In this document: positions 55,410 through 62,413 of the stretch, one piece after another
Layout of the letters: each line of letters begins with the position of its first letter
Position numbering within the stretch: the first letter of the stretch is position 1
Source of the DNA: UBA5614 sp963667535
GTDB lineage: Bacteria; Cloacimonadota; Cloacimonadia; Cloacimonadales; Cloacimonadaceae
Direction of reading: 5' to 3'
NCBI GenBank assembly: GCA_963667535.2
Contig: CAXXDU010000002.1
Span: forward strand, 310,001-374,000
Length of the DNA: 64,000 bases
Translations under genes and position numbers: made by a program
Notes under the pieces: model-generated
The model's input: the letters and a program-made list of their open reading frames with translations, nothing else
Database searches by the model: none
Told to the model about the DNA's origin: nothing

Positions 55410-55487
55410 ATGATAAGCACTATTACTAACTGTCTGACAAATGTTACCACTATCAACAATGCTATCCATTTTCATCTACGGGAATAG
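55410..55487 (+). CDS. Unit A tiny ORF 1 (25 aa)
   Basis: Starts MISTITNCLTNVTTINNA after AAGGGGGT. It is followed after 2 nt by a hairpin that is also present in unit B. It may be a leader peptide rather than a functional protein. Short; moderate doubt about coding. Confidence 0.35.
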   Translation: MISTITNCLTNVTTINNAIHFHLRE

Positions 55488-55489
55488 TC

Positions 55490-55506
55490 TGTGGTTAATA
55501 ATCACA
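55490..55506 (+). other. Conserved RNA hairpin, unit A
   Basis: TGTGGTT / AATCACA, 7 bp with one G-U pair, 3-nt loop. The unit B counterpart (56515-56531) has TGTGGT / ACCACA, with the G-U replaced by G-C, a compensatory difference. Each is about 40-50 nt upstream of an ORF starting (M/V)KRK. Confidence 0.45.
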
Positions 55507-55556
55507 AACGGAAAACCAAAATCATATCAATGTATTAATGAAAAAAGCGAGGAAAA

Positions 55557-55691
55557 ATGAAACGCAAACTATGTGTAATGCTACTTTTAGTAGCGCCTTA
55601 TCTGATGGAATCAACCGAATTAATTGATTATAGCGGAGATAATTATACCGCTAAGGACTATGAATTATTCGCGATAGGGAGGATAACATGA
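55557..55691 (+). CDS. Unit A tiny ORF 2 (44 aa)
   Basis: Starts MKRKLCVMLLLVAPYLME, so the first 17 residues are basic then hydrophobic, like a short signal or membrane anchor. The C-terminal part contains LIDYSGDNY. GAGG lies 6 nt before the ATG. Its stop overlaps the next start as ATGA. The N terminus resembles ORF 2 of unit B (VKRK). Confidence 0.45.
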   Translation: MKRKLCVMLLLVAPYLMESTELIDYSGDNYTAKDYELFAIGRIT

Positions 55692-55894
55692 AGCATAGGA
55701 CGAGTTCGATAATGCTCATACTACGAAACGCTCCTAAAGAGTTAGAAATTTTTGTCGGAGCGATTAATTGCATTTCTCGAGGATTTGCAAATATTCGCAT
55801 GCAATATTTAACAGGATGGGTTTTTATAACTGGAGGTCACAATGTTAAATACATTGAAGACATATCGCCGCCCATATCACGAAATCTTTTATGA
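55688..55894 (+). CDS. Unit A tiny ORF 3 (68 aa)
   Basis: Starts MKHRTSSIMLIL after GGGAGGATAAC. Shares with unit B ORF 4 (56783) length, the M..RT start and the end GG..........ED..PP....LL. The shared end lies where it overlaps the next ORF by 53 nt (ribosome site, start and first codons), so part of the likeness is forced by the overlapping frame. Confidence 0.4.
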   Translation: MKHRTSSIMLILRNAPKELEIFVGAINCISRGFANIRMQYLTGWVFITGGHNVKYIEDISPPISRNLL

Positions 55895-55955
55895 GTATGT
55901 ATTCAAAAGATATTGTGAATGGATAGCGAACCAAACAATAGCGTTCTATTGCTAA
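55842..55955 (+). CDS. Unit A conserved Tyr-rich peptide (37 aa)
   Basis: Peptide with Tyr/Phe and Arg/Lys, ending KRYCEWIANQTIAFYC. A perfect GGAGG lies 5 nt before the ATG. It aligns end to end with the 38-residue unit B peptide at 56931: about 13 of 37 positions identical with the common pattern YE..(F/Y)K.Y..WIAN.T...Y. An H-type pseudoknot begins exactly 5 nt after the stop in both. No known family recognised. Not strongly hydrophobic, so a classic type I toxin is less likely. Confidence 0.6.
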   Translation: MLNTLKTYRRPYHEIFYEYVFKRYCEWIANQTIAFYC

Positions 55956-55960
55956 TTCTT

Positions 55961-55995
55961 GGCTCAAGACAGGGAGTGAGCCGAAATAAACTCCC
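55961..55995 (+). other. H-type RNA pseudoknot, unit A
   Basis: Stem 1 GGCTC (55961-55965) with GAGCC (55978-55982); stem 2 GGGAGT (55972-55977) with ACTCCC (55990-55995). The stems abut with no spacer, loop 1 is AAGACA and loop 3 is GAAATAA, A-rich. Unit B has the same design at 57053. Confidence 0.65.
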
Positions 55996-56042
55996 AGGAT
56001 TTATGATTAAAAGATGATGATGGTACCTATGAAAAAATTATA

Positions 56043-56078
56043 GGAGAGTTCTCCTGGAAAAGAACTCTCCATTTTATT
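56043..56078 (+). terminator. Intrinsic terminator, unit A
   Basis: GGAGAGTTCT / AGAACTCTCC, 10-bp stem with 8-nt loop, followed by ATTTTATT. Confidence 0.75.
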
Positions 56079-56340
56079 ATCCGGACTAATTAGCAAATAA
56101 ATGTCACTTGTCGATCAGACTTTCAAGCTTAATTTACCTTTATCTTGTTTGTTGTTATTGAATATCCAATAAGTAAACAATGTTCACACATAGTCAGACT
56201 ATTTTAACATAACGCCATGCGAGTTTTTAAATTTACCTAAACCTTAAACTTCTGAAATATAGCGCAATTGATTTTTCGTAACCGATTTAGGTAGTATAGA
56301 AAGATAACGCCCATAATAAAGAATATCGATTATATTTTTT
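56079..56340. other. Gap between units A and B
   Basis: AT-rich, no gene seen. It ends in a T tract directly before the unit B promoter, a place where activator sites would be expected. Confidence 0.4.
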
Positions 56341-56357
56341 TTGGCATGTATCGTGCA
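56341..56357 (+). promoter_or_regulatory. Sigma-54-like promoter, tiny-ORF unit B
   Basis: TTGGCATGTATCGTGCA: both cores of the -24/-12 consensus (TTGGCA, TGCA) with GG and GC 10 nt apart. The predicted start, near 56368, leaves a leader of about 67 nt before the first ORF. Confidence 0.55.
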
Positions 56358-56434
56358 CGTCAAAAATAGTGCCCCTCTTGTTTGTTGGATTGTTTGTTTA
56401 GGCATGGGCAAAATCTAGAATGAGGAGGTCAAAA

Positions 56435-56464
56435 ATGGTAACCCAACGAAATGGATATCTCTAA
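56435..56464 (+). CDS. Unit B tiny ORF 1 (9 aa)
   Basis: MVTQRNGYL with an unusually strong GAGGAGGT 5 nt before the ATG. Probably a leader peptide if translated. Confidence 0.3.
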   Translation: MVTQRNGYL

Positions 56465-56514
56465 GATATCGCCGCTAATCCCTAATCCGCTCAATTTCAG
56501 CTTTGGAATTAATC

Positions 56515-56531
56515 TGTGGTTGCATACCACA
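56515..56531 (+). other. Conserved RNA hairpin, unit B
   Basis: TGTGGT / ACCACA, 6 bp, 5-nt loop; counterpart of 55490-55506. Confidence 0.45.
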
Positions 56532-56572
56532 AAAGATTAAACGTAAACGTATAACGTTATTATGGAGGAAGA

Positions 56573-56668
56573 GTGAAGCGAAAAGCGAAGTCGCTTTATC
56601 ACAAACACAAAACACATCGAAAAAATTACGCACAAAGTGGAGGATTTAATGTCACAGTTAATTCATGA
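56573..56668 (+). CDS. Unit B tiny ORF 2 (31 aa, GTG start)
   Basis: Very basic start VKRKAKSLYHKHKTHRKNY. GGAGG lies 4 nt before GTG. It overlaps the next ORF by 20 nt. Shares the KRK start and ribosome-site context with unit A ORF 2. Confidence 0.35.
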   Translation: MKRKAKSLYHKHKTHRKNYAQSGGFNVTVNS

Positions 56669-56792
56669 AATACCTATGCTATGTATCAAATCTAATAGGT
56701 ATTCTTTTTCCGGCAGCGTGTATGAGTGCAGAGAGACAGAAAGCGCACTTGTCCACAAACAACATGTAACGAGGAGTGATATATGGAGTTGA
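56649..56792 (+). CDS. Unit B tiny ORF 3 (47 aa)
   Basis: Starts MSQLIHEIPMLCIKSN, with YSFSGSVYEC in the middle. Perfect GGAGG 5 nt before the ATG. Overlaps the following ORF by 10 nt. Possibly related to the second half of unit A ORF 2 (YSG..Y), but the likeness is weak. Confidence 0.4.
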   Translation: MSQLIHEIPMLCIKSNRYSFSGSVYECRETESALVHKQHVTRSDIWS

Positions 56793-56986
56793 GGACAAAT
56801 ACACCTGCGTTGCCAAATAATATAACGCTAACTGATTATTTAATAGGCGTGTATAATAACGCGAAACATAAACGCGTATCTATACACATGTGTTATTCTA
56901 CTGTTTTAACTTTTCCTAAAGGAGGAAATCATGAAACAGGATTCGAAGAAGACAACCCACCACCAGGACAATTACTACTATTATGA
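56783..56986 (+). CDS. Unit B tiny ORF 4 (67 aa)
   Basis: Starts MELRTNTPALPNN after GAGGAGTGATAT. Counterpart of the 68-residue ORF in unit A. Overlaps the next ORF by 56 nt, so its last 18 codons double as the start of that gene. Coding status depends on whether the overlap is selected. Confidence 0.4.
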   Translation: MELRTNTPALPNNITLTDYLIGVYNNAKHKRVSIHMCYSTVLTFPKGGNHETGFEEDNPPPGQLLLL

Positions 56987-57047
56987 GAGTATCTACAAAT
57001 ATTACCTTAGGTGGATTGCTAACCTGACAATGATACTCTATGTGTAG
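56931..57047 (+). CDS. Unit B conserved Tyr-rich peptide (38 aa)
   Basis: Starts MKQDSKKTTHHQDN and ends YKYYLRWIANLTMILYV. Perfect GGAGG 5 nt before the ATG. Homologue of the peptide at 55842. Polar His/Lys-rich N half, aromatic C half. Followed after 5 nt by the pseudoknot. Confidence 0.6.
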   Translation: MKQDSKKTTHHQDNYYYYESIYKYYLRWIANLTMILYV

Positions 57048-57052
57048 TTCGG

Positions 57053-57090
57053 GGCTCGGGAAAGGGAGTGAGCCAGTACAATTCTCTCCC
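57053..57090 (+). other. H-type RNA pseudoknot, unit B
   Basis: Stem 1 GGCTC (57053-57057) with GAGCC (57070-57074), 12-nt loop as in unit A; stem 2 GGGAG (57064-57068) with CTCCC (57086-57090). Loop 1 differs (GGGAAA against AAGACA), loop 3 is longer (11 against 7 nt). Confidence 0.6.
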
Positions 57091-57149
57091 ATGGTATTGC
57101 TGAGTAAAGCAAAAGAATTTGCTCGTAGTTCTCCTAAATAAATTTAGGT

Positions 57150-57180
57150 AAGGGCTCTCATTTTTGAGAGCCCTTTCTTT
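57150..57180 (+). terminator. Intrinsic terminator, unit B
   Basis: AAGGGCTCTCA / TGAGAGCCCTT, 11-bp perfect stem, TTTT loop, followed by TCTTTTTAT. A small CCTAAA/TTTAGG hairpin precedes it. Confidence 0.85.
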
Positions 57181-57953
57181 TTATACACAGAGAAAACTTC
57201 GTTAAACCTTATATTGTTCAAACCGAACAAACTGATTCAAACCATAGTTACACAATTAAGTTAATTCTGCCACCATTTCCTACCAGCTGATAGCATACCA
57301 AATAGACACATGCAACATCTTTCACCTTCGGTAAATCCGGCATAGATTACCCTGAGATTGCCCCTGAACGGGGGGAAAGCAACCGAGTTGCTAATTATAA
57401 ATTACTAATTGTGAATTATGAATTGGGTTACCGATAACGAAAAAATTGAACACGGAACACACGGAAAAGGCGGAAAACACAAATAAAAGTGATTTTGAGA
57501 TTTTTAGGAGATACTTACTATATGAGGGGGATAATTTTATGCTAAATATAATACAAAACACACTTATGGTATAGTGCTATTTATGCGTAGCTAAGCTCAT
57601 ATTGAAGTCATACTTTGATATATAGCTTCATCCATTAGTATAGCTGACAATACACATTATAGCTATCGTAATCGAACTATACTTATGACAAACAGATTGG
57701 AGGGCTATGCCCTCCATTCGCATGGTTCAATATGGCCGTAACTCTTTGGTATGTTAAGCTATATGCGCGTCCTCCGTAATATATGAAGGGGAATGAATTC
57801 ACCAAATCGAAAATGGAGAATTGAGAATGAACCTGGATACCGTTCTGCAACGATATGACGGAAGTGGTGCAGGAGTCCTCGTAACACATAACACGTAACC
57901 ATAGAAAAACAGCATGGATTCCTGCCTACGCAGGAACGACAAAGGAAGAATAG
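57181..57953. other. Intergenic region with dispersed repeats
   Basis: 773 nt. Contains an ACACGGAACACACGGAAAAG segment (57453) related to the 32935 element, an ATAAATTACTAATTGTGAAT tract (57396), and a palindromic ATTCCTGCCTACGCAGGAAC (57916) immediately before the family A gene at 57954. Minus-strand frames here show no ribosome sites or recognisable protein. Confidence 0.45.
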
Positions 57954-58397
57954 ATGAAAACTGTATTCAAAAACATGATTCAAGCGTACTCAGGTAAGTG
58001 TGACGGGCTGGTATATTATTATAACAGGAAATACGGTAAGATGTGTGCCCGGAGGTTACCGAAAAAGAAGATTACACCCCGGAACACGAGATTCCGGGAT
58101 ATTGCTGTCAATCTCAAGGCTTTGCAGCTATCGGATGGCTTTATTAGCGATATGAAGATATATTACTTGCGCTATACCAACTGTTGGGATTACCGCAAGC
58201 AGCCTATGGGCAATTGGTATAGCATCTTTACCAAGCTGATGTGGCAGATGAGCAAAGAAATGGATATAGATTTGCTGACCTTGACCAGAACACGCATAGA
58301 AGCAGAAAATTTGCCCTGCAGGAGTGTGAAGCAAGCAGTGGAATGGGAGTTGATACCACCTGTGATTGACTATGAATGGCTGACGAATACTTTGTAG
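57954..58397 (+). CDS. Hypothetical accessory protein (147 aa), family A
   Basis: Basic, soluble. Distant paralogue of the protein at 43562: AYSGKCDGLVYYYNRKYGK against TYSGLIDEMVYGSYRKDE, a shared central helix (YSIFTKLMWQMSKEM against FSLFLKMMYAWLESD), and SVKQAVEWELIPPV against TIKRAVDAGFLHRV. Like its paralogue it sits next to a palindromic dispersed repeat. AAAGGAAGAATAG precedes the ATG. Function unknown. Confidence 0.6.
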   Translation: MKTVFKNMIQAYSGKCDGLVYYYNRKYGKMCARRLPKKKITPRNTRFRDIAVNLKALQLSDGFISDMKIYYLRYTNCWDYRKQPMGNWYSIFTKLMWQMSKEMDIDLLTLTRTRIEAENLPCRSVKQAVEWELIPPVIDYEWLTNTL

Positions 58398-58436
58398 TGA
58401 AACGGTGGAAAAGTGGAAAACAGGGAAAAAAAGAGA

Positions 58437-58778
58437 TTATCTGCCGTAGCCTTTTTTATAATGCAGCCACATCAGGATGATGGTGACGATGGTCATGAAA
58501 ATCATAGTGAGACGGAGAATCAGCCAGTTCCAATAGATGCTTTTGATGGGAAAAGGTTTAATCAGGGCATTGGCTAGAGATTCTGCCTGGGCAATTTCCC
58601 GGTAAAGCGAATCCTGTACGTTCCTGTCGGTAGGTCTGGTTTCTGCTTTGTATTGGTAAGCTTTCAGAATTCTGGTGTTTTGCTGACCGACCAGATACTG
58701 GTTATACATATTTACGGCTGCAATGGCAATCAATCCCACCCATAAAACAATCATGATAATAACGAGGATTTTATACAT
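58437..58778 (-). CDS. Small two-helix membrane protein (113 aa), pair member 2
   Basis: Membrane helix at about 5-26, a soluble helical loop of about 55 residues, and a second helix at about 83-105, then a short basic end (HYKKGYGR). Same plan and length as its upstream neighbour, with (W/L)LHxKxx ends, so probably paralogous. Function unknown. Confidence 0.55.
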   Translation of the reverse strand: MYKILVIIMIVLWVGLIAIAAVNMYNQYLVGQQNTRILKAYQYKAETRPTDRNVQDSLYREIAQAESLANALIKPFPIKSIYWNWLILRLTMIFMTIVTIILMWLHYKKGYGR

Positions 58779-58789
58779 AATATCTACTT

Positions 58790-59146
58790 TTATTCTTTAT
58801 TTGGCATAGTCGTTTTGAAATGCAGCCATAGCAGCAGAAGCATAAGCACGGGCACTAAAACCCAGAAGACAATTTTAAGGATAATCAGATTCAGTTTGTG
58901 GTTGTGGATGGGCCAGGATTTTGCCAATATAATCAGTTGTTCATGGGCAGTATTGACTCTGACCCGAAGTCTGCGTGTCAGAGGATTGATGGTATTGTGG
59001 CTGTAAATATTAGCCAGTTGGGTGCTGTTATTTTTGATTAAAGAAGAATAGAGGACTACCTTCTGATGTCTTTGCCACATGATAAAATCAAAGACAAACA
59101 GCAAAGCCACAATGAGATAGAAGACAACAAGGGGTCTGATACGCAT
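58790..59146 (-). CDS. Small two-helix membrane protein (118 aa), pair member 1
   Basis: Helices at about 7-23 and 85-108 around a soluble loop. Lies 11 nt before the next gene, so cotranscribed. The pair could form a hetero-oligomer in the inner membrane. No family recognised. Confidence 0.55.
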   Translation of the reverse strand: MRIRPLVVFYLIVALLFVFDFIMWQRHQKVVLYSSLIKNNSTQLANIYSHNTINPLTRRLRVRVNTAHEQLIILAKSWPIHNHKLNLIILKIVFWVLVPVLMLLLLWLHFKTTMPNKE

Positions 59147-59282
59147 TTAAAACCTCAAAATAATGTCACATGATGTACTTACCTGAGTATAGGTGTATGA
59201 TTAAATCTTTAGTGAGATAAGTCAAGTTATTTACCACAAAGACGCTAAGACCAAAAGAAAATTGACTAACTTAACCTTTGGT

Positions 59283-59299
59283 TTGGCAAACAGTCTGCG
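59283..59299 (+). promoter_or_regulatory. Possible sigma-54-like promoter
   Basis: TTTGGCAAACAGTCTGC carries TTGGCA and TGC with GG and GC 10 nt apart, about 47 nt before the lipocalin start. Weaker than the sites at 1241 and 56341. Confidence 0.3.
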
Positions 59300-59345
59300 C
59301 ATAACTATATTGTAATTATTAATCAATCAATGATAGGAGAAATTC

Positions 59346-59879
59346 ATGAAAATAATACTGTTGATAATGCTATTATGCTTTATGTTAATGAATCTGACTG
59401 CCAGGAAGCTACCTGCTCTCACCACTGTGGATAGAGTAGACCTGAGCCGCTATGCCGGTTTATGGTACCAGTTTGCCTACTTCCCCAATAGTTTCCAACC
59501 CAAAGATGCAAGATTAACCACTGCTGAATATATCCTTCATCCCAAAGGTTATGTAACTGTTATTAATACTGCTTACAAAGACTATGCCGGCAAAGAAGTG
59601 AAATCTAACATCAAAGGCAAAGCTTTTATTGCTGATAAAAAAACCAATTCCAAGCTGAAGGTACAATTCTTCTGGCCCTTTAAGGGTGCATACTGGATTA
59701 CTCTCTTGGATAGAGAAAACTATGAATGGGCAGTTGTAAGCGACCCGAGCCGTAAATTCTTATGGATTCTGACGCGCAAGCCGACCATGGACAGTAATTT
59801 GTATCAAACCCTGATCCAACAGATAGCAGCCAAAGGCATCGATATAAACAAGATAGTGATAACAGGCAGATTTGAATAG
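59346..59879 (+). CDS. blc: Bacterial lipocalin (Blc-like)
   Basis: 177 residues. Signal peptide (about 1-19) without a clear lipobox, then the lipocalin barrel: SRYAGLWYQFAYFPNSFQ (GxW motif), KGYVTVINTA, KGKAFIADKK, LKVQFFWPFKGAYWITLLD and YEWAVVSDPSRKFLWILTRKP, all matching the Blc family. Binds fatty acids or lysophospholipids in the periplasm or outer membrane in known members. GGAGAAATTC ribosome site. Confidence 0.92.
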   Translation: MKIILLIMLLCFMLMNLTARKLPALTTVDRVDLSRYAGLWYQFAYFPNSFQPKDARLTTAEYILHPKGYVTVINTAYKDYAGKEVKSNIKGKAFIADKKTNSKLKVQFFWPFKGAYWITLLDRENYEWAVVSDPSRKFLWILTRKPTMDSNLYQTLIQQIAAKGIDINKIVITGRFE

Positions 59880-59997
59880 AAGTGAAAACAGAAAAGACTA
59901 CCCACAGAGACAGAGAGTATATATTTCTATTGACTAAAAGGCTATGCTATTACAAAATGAATATATACATACATAAATTGATTTTTCAGGGGTAAGA

Positions 59998-60888
59998 ATG
60001 CATTTCACTTTATCAGGCATACTGATTCTGTTTGTCTTATTTACTTGTTTGGGTTTGGGAGCTGTCTCCAAAGATAATGATATAGCAAAATACAAATCCT
60101 ATCTGAATGACTTTATGCGTGTGCGCGGTGATGCTTCCGGTAAAGATGTTGTCTACTACTGGACCGGAACTGTCTATAGTTTTGTTCCCGGTGAAAAGAA
60201 ACAGGAACTCTTTAAGTTTGAAGGTTTTAATAACGCCAAAACTTTAGTAACGGAAGAAGGCTTTGAGTTATTGACCAGAGAAGCTGCCTTTTATGAAGAC
60301 CTCAAAACAGGGCAAATCCTCGAAACATGGACTAATCCATTCACAAAGAAAGAAGTGCCTGTCGTGCAAATCTGGAACGACCCTGTGAATCAGGATATCA
60401 GCTTCCCGGCTGAATATCTGCCTTATATCGAAAAGTTTTTACCTTCTACCGATTTGGGGGAAACACGATGCTACAATATGGATATTTTCCCCTTCTATGC
60501 TTCTCCCCTGCCCAGGGAAAAGTATCCTGAATATTCGCAAAACGATATGTATCAGGCAGGAGAATTCTTTCAGTTCTTTGTAGAGAAGGAAGATTTGGCA
60601 TCAAAGAAACTCAAGACAGTGCCAACAACTATCTCCTGGACACGTATCAGTCCCTGGATGCCGTTTATGCAAATGGGTGATAAACCCGGCAATCTAATCT
60701 TTGTCTGTCGGGGAATGAAGCTGTCTGACGGCTTTAATGGTTTACCTGATAAAATAAAAACTTATGTGGTAAGCAACCACCCTGAATACAAAACACCCCC
60801 TCAGGAATGGACAGAACCCAATGAAACAAGCTGGACATACTTTAAAAAATTAATCGACTCGGGAAAGTACTTCCCTGATAAAAAGTGA
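59998..60888 (+). CDS. Exported DUF1838-family protein
   Basis: 296 residues with a signal peptide (about 1-22). YWTGTVYSFVPGEKKQELFKFEGFN, then paired beta-hairpins ending ISWTRISPWMPFMQMGDKPG, fit the DUF1838 family, which is widespread and of unknown function. A GGGG-type ribosome site precedes the ATG. The stop overlaps the region of the next start. Confidence 0.75.
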   Translation: MHFTLSGILILFVLFTCLGLGAVSKDNDIAKYKSYLNDFMRVRGDASGKDVVYYWTGTVYSFVPGEKKQELFKFEGFNNAKTLVTEEGFELLTREAAFYEDLKTGQILETWTNPFTKKEVPVVQIWNDPVNQDISFPAEYLPYIEKFLPSTDLGETRCYNMDIFPFYASPLPREKYPEYSQNDMYQAGEFFQFFVEKEDLASKKLKTVPTTISWTRISPWMPFMQMGDKPGNLIFVCRGMKLSDGFNGLPDKIKTYVVSNHPEYKTPPQEWTEPNETSWTYFKKLIDSGKYFPDKK

Positions 60889-60896
60889 GGTTTGAT

Positions 60897-62402
60897 ATGG
60901 CTCGCATGACTTTGATACTTGTTATTTTATTTAGCCTGTGCCTTTTGCTGGCGCAGGAAGTTACTCCCTGGCAATATGTACGCCACAGCGCAGTTGATGA
61001 AAATGGTCAGATACATGTCCGGTTTACAGGCAGTCCTACTATTTTGAATGAATATGAGATGTTTAACTGGCAGAGTAATGCCTGGACCGAGAGCACTCTG
61101 AATTCCACAGAGGCTTTCGTATATGAGGCTTTATTGCCACATGCTACAGGGCAGGCAGTGAACTATCGTCTCAAGACATCTTATGACCTGGCAGGTCAAA
61201 CTATAGTATCCATGAATCCTGCTTATCTGAGCAGTGATACATGGCCACCTGTGCTGGCATCTTTGGGTTATATTGCAGATGACCCGGTGGGTGACAGCGT
61301 TATGGTTAATTATCCCAATCTGGATATTACCGGTACCTGGAGTGGTTATTCTGATAATAAGATTTACGCTGCTGTATCCAATAGCGCAAACAGCTTCCCT
61401 ATAATGAATTCCTTTACTTCTTACAATATGTATTTTGCTGCTCTGGCTAATACTGCAACCGCTATTGCAGATTCGACTGTGTATGGCATGCTCTATACTT
61501 TCAATATTGGCAGTCTTTTTTCTTCAGGCTTATATAAGTTTGGGCTCAATTTTGCTGATACCACGGTTGCCTTTACCAGACTGGGCAATATTCAATCACA
61601 GGTATCAGGCGGTAAGCTCTATATGGCATGTAATATCAGTGACCTGACAGCAGACCCGAGTTTTGGTGCGTGGCCACCCGAATTTAACTCTCTGGGCTTT
61701 ACAGTTGGCACAGCCAGAATAGACATCGATACTGCAACTCTTACTCCTGCTTTTGGTATTGGAGATTATAGTGCTCTCACACAGTTAATCTTTGAAAAAT
61801 ATTATTATCAGGTTACTCAGAATTCTCCGCCCGTGATATCTGATGTCTCCGTCAGTAACAATGGAAATTTCAAGGCGTTACAGTTTACCTATACAGATGC
61901 CAATCAGGACTTCCCGCTTTATGCCAGAGTAATACTTGATAACGTGGGTAATCAACCTGAGATAACTCCTACAATTCCAGACTTCTCTCAACCTGTAATT
62001 ATGACAGCAATCCTGCCTGCCTCAGGCTGGGAAAACGGCACGATCAGGATTAGTGATAATAATGTTGATTTTGTAACATATTCGATAACATCTACAGCTG
62101 TGGAAGATGAAATCATGCCTTCTGCTTTATTCTGCAGTGTCTATCCCAATCCTTTTAATCCGGCAAACGGCAATTTGAATATCACCCTGACCGGCACCAA
62201 GAATACTCCTGTCAAAGGGGCTGTGTATAACCTGAAAGGGCAATGTGTGAAGAGATTTTTGACAATTCCCGATAAAAATGAAGCGCTTCTGTCATGGGAT
62301 GGAAGCACTGAAAGCAGTGCATCCGTTGCAAACGGAATCTATTTTATGCAGCTTGAACAAGGTTCAAACACAATAACAAAGAAAGTAATCGTAATAAGGT
62401 AA
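60897..62402 (+). CDS. Secreted protein with T9SS signal, unknown function
   Basis: 501 residues from the ATG after GAGGTTTGAT; a GTG at 60885 is upstream of the ribosome site. Signal peptide (about 1-20), a first beta domain (about 30-95), a long beta-rich region with no catalytic motif (about 100-400), and a type A sorting domain (YPNPFNPAN, YNLKGQ). Cotranscribed with the DUF1838 gene and 11 nt upstream of obgE. Confidence 0.75.
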   Translation: MARMTLILVILFSLCLLLAQEVTPWQYVRHSAVDENGQIHVRFTGSPTILNEYEMFNWQSNAWTESTLNSTEAFVYEALLPHATGQAVNYRLKTSYDLAGQTIVSMNPAYLSSDTWPPVLASLGYIADDPVGDSVMVNYPNLDITGTWSGYSDNKIYAAVSNSANSFPIMNSFTSYNMYFAALANTATAIADSTVYGMLYTFNIGSLFSSGLYKFGLNFADTTVAFTRLGNIQSQVSGGKLYMACNISDLTADPSFGAWPPEFNSLGFTVGTARIDIDTATLTPAFGIGDYSALTQLIFEKYYYQVTQNSPPVISDVSVSNNGNFKALQFTYTDANQDFPLYARVILDNVGNQPEITPTIPDFSQPVIMTAILPASGWENGTIRISDNNVDFVTYSITSTAVEDEIMPSALFCSVYPNPFNPANGNLNITLTGTKNTPVKGAVYNLKGQCVKRFLTIPDKNEALLSWDGSTESSASVANGIYFMQLEQGSNTITKKVIVIR

Positions 62403-62413
62403 ATAAGTAAAGT

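Noticed and set aside
55953..55980. Minus-one frameshifting at the pseudoknot
   Set aside because: No X-XXY-YYZ slippery heptamer lies upstream of either pseudoknot; stop readthrough or a non-recoding role fits better.
57683..57983. Two minus-strand frames (68 and 74 codons) upstream of the family A gene
   Set aside because: Lie over dispersed repeats, no ribosome sites, no recognisable protein.
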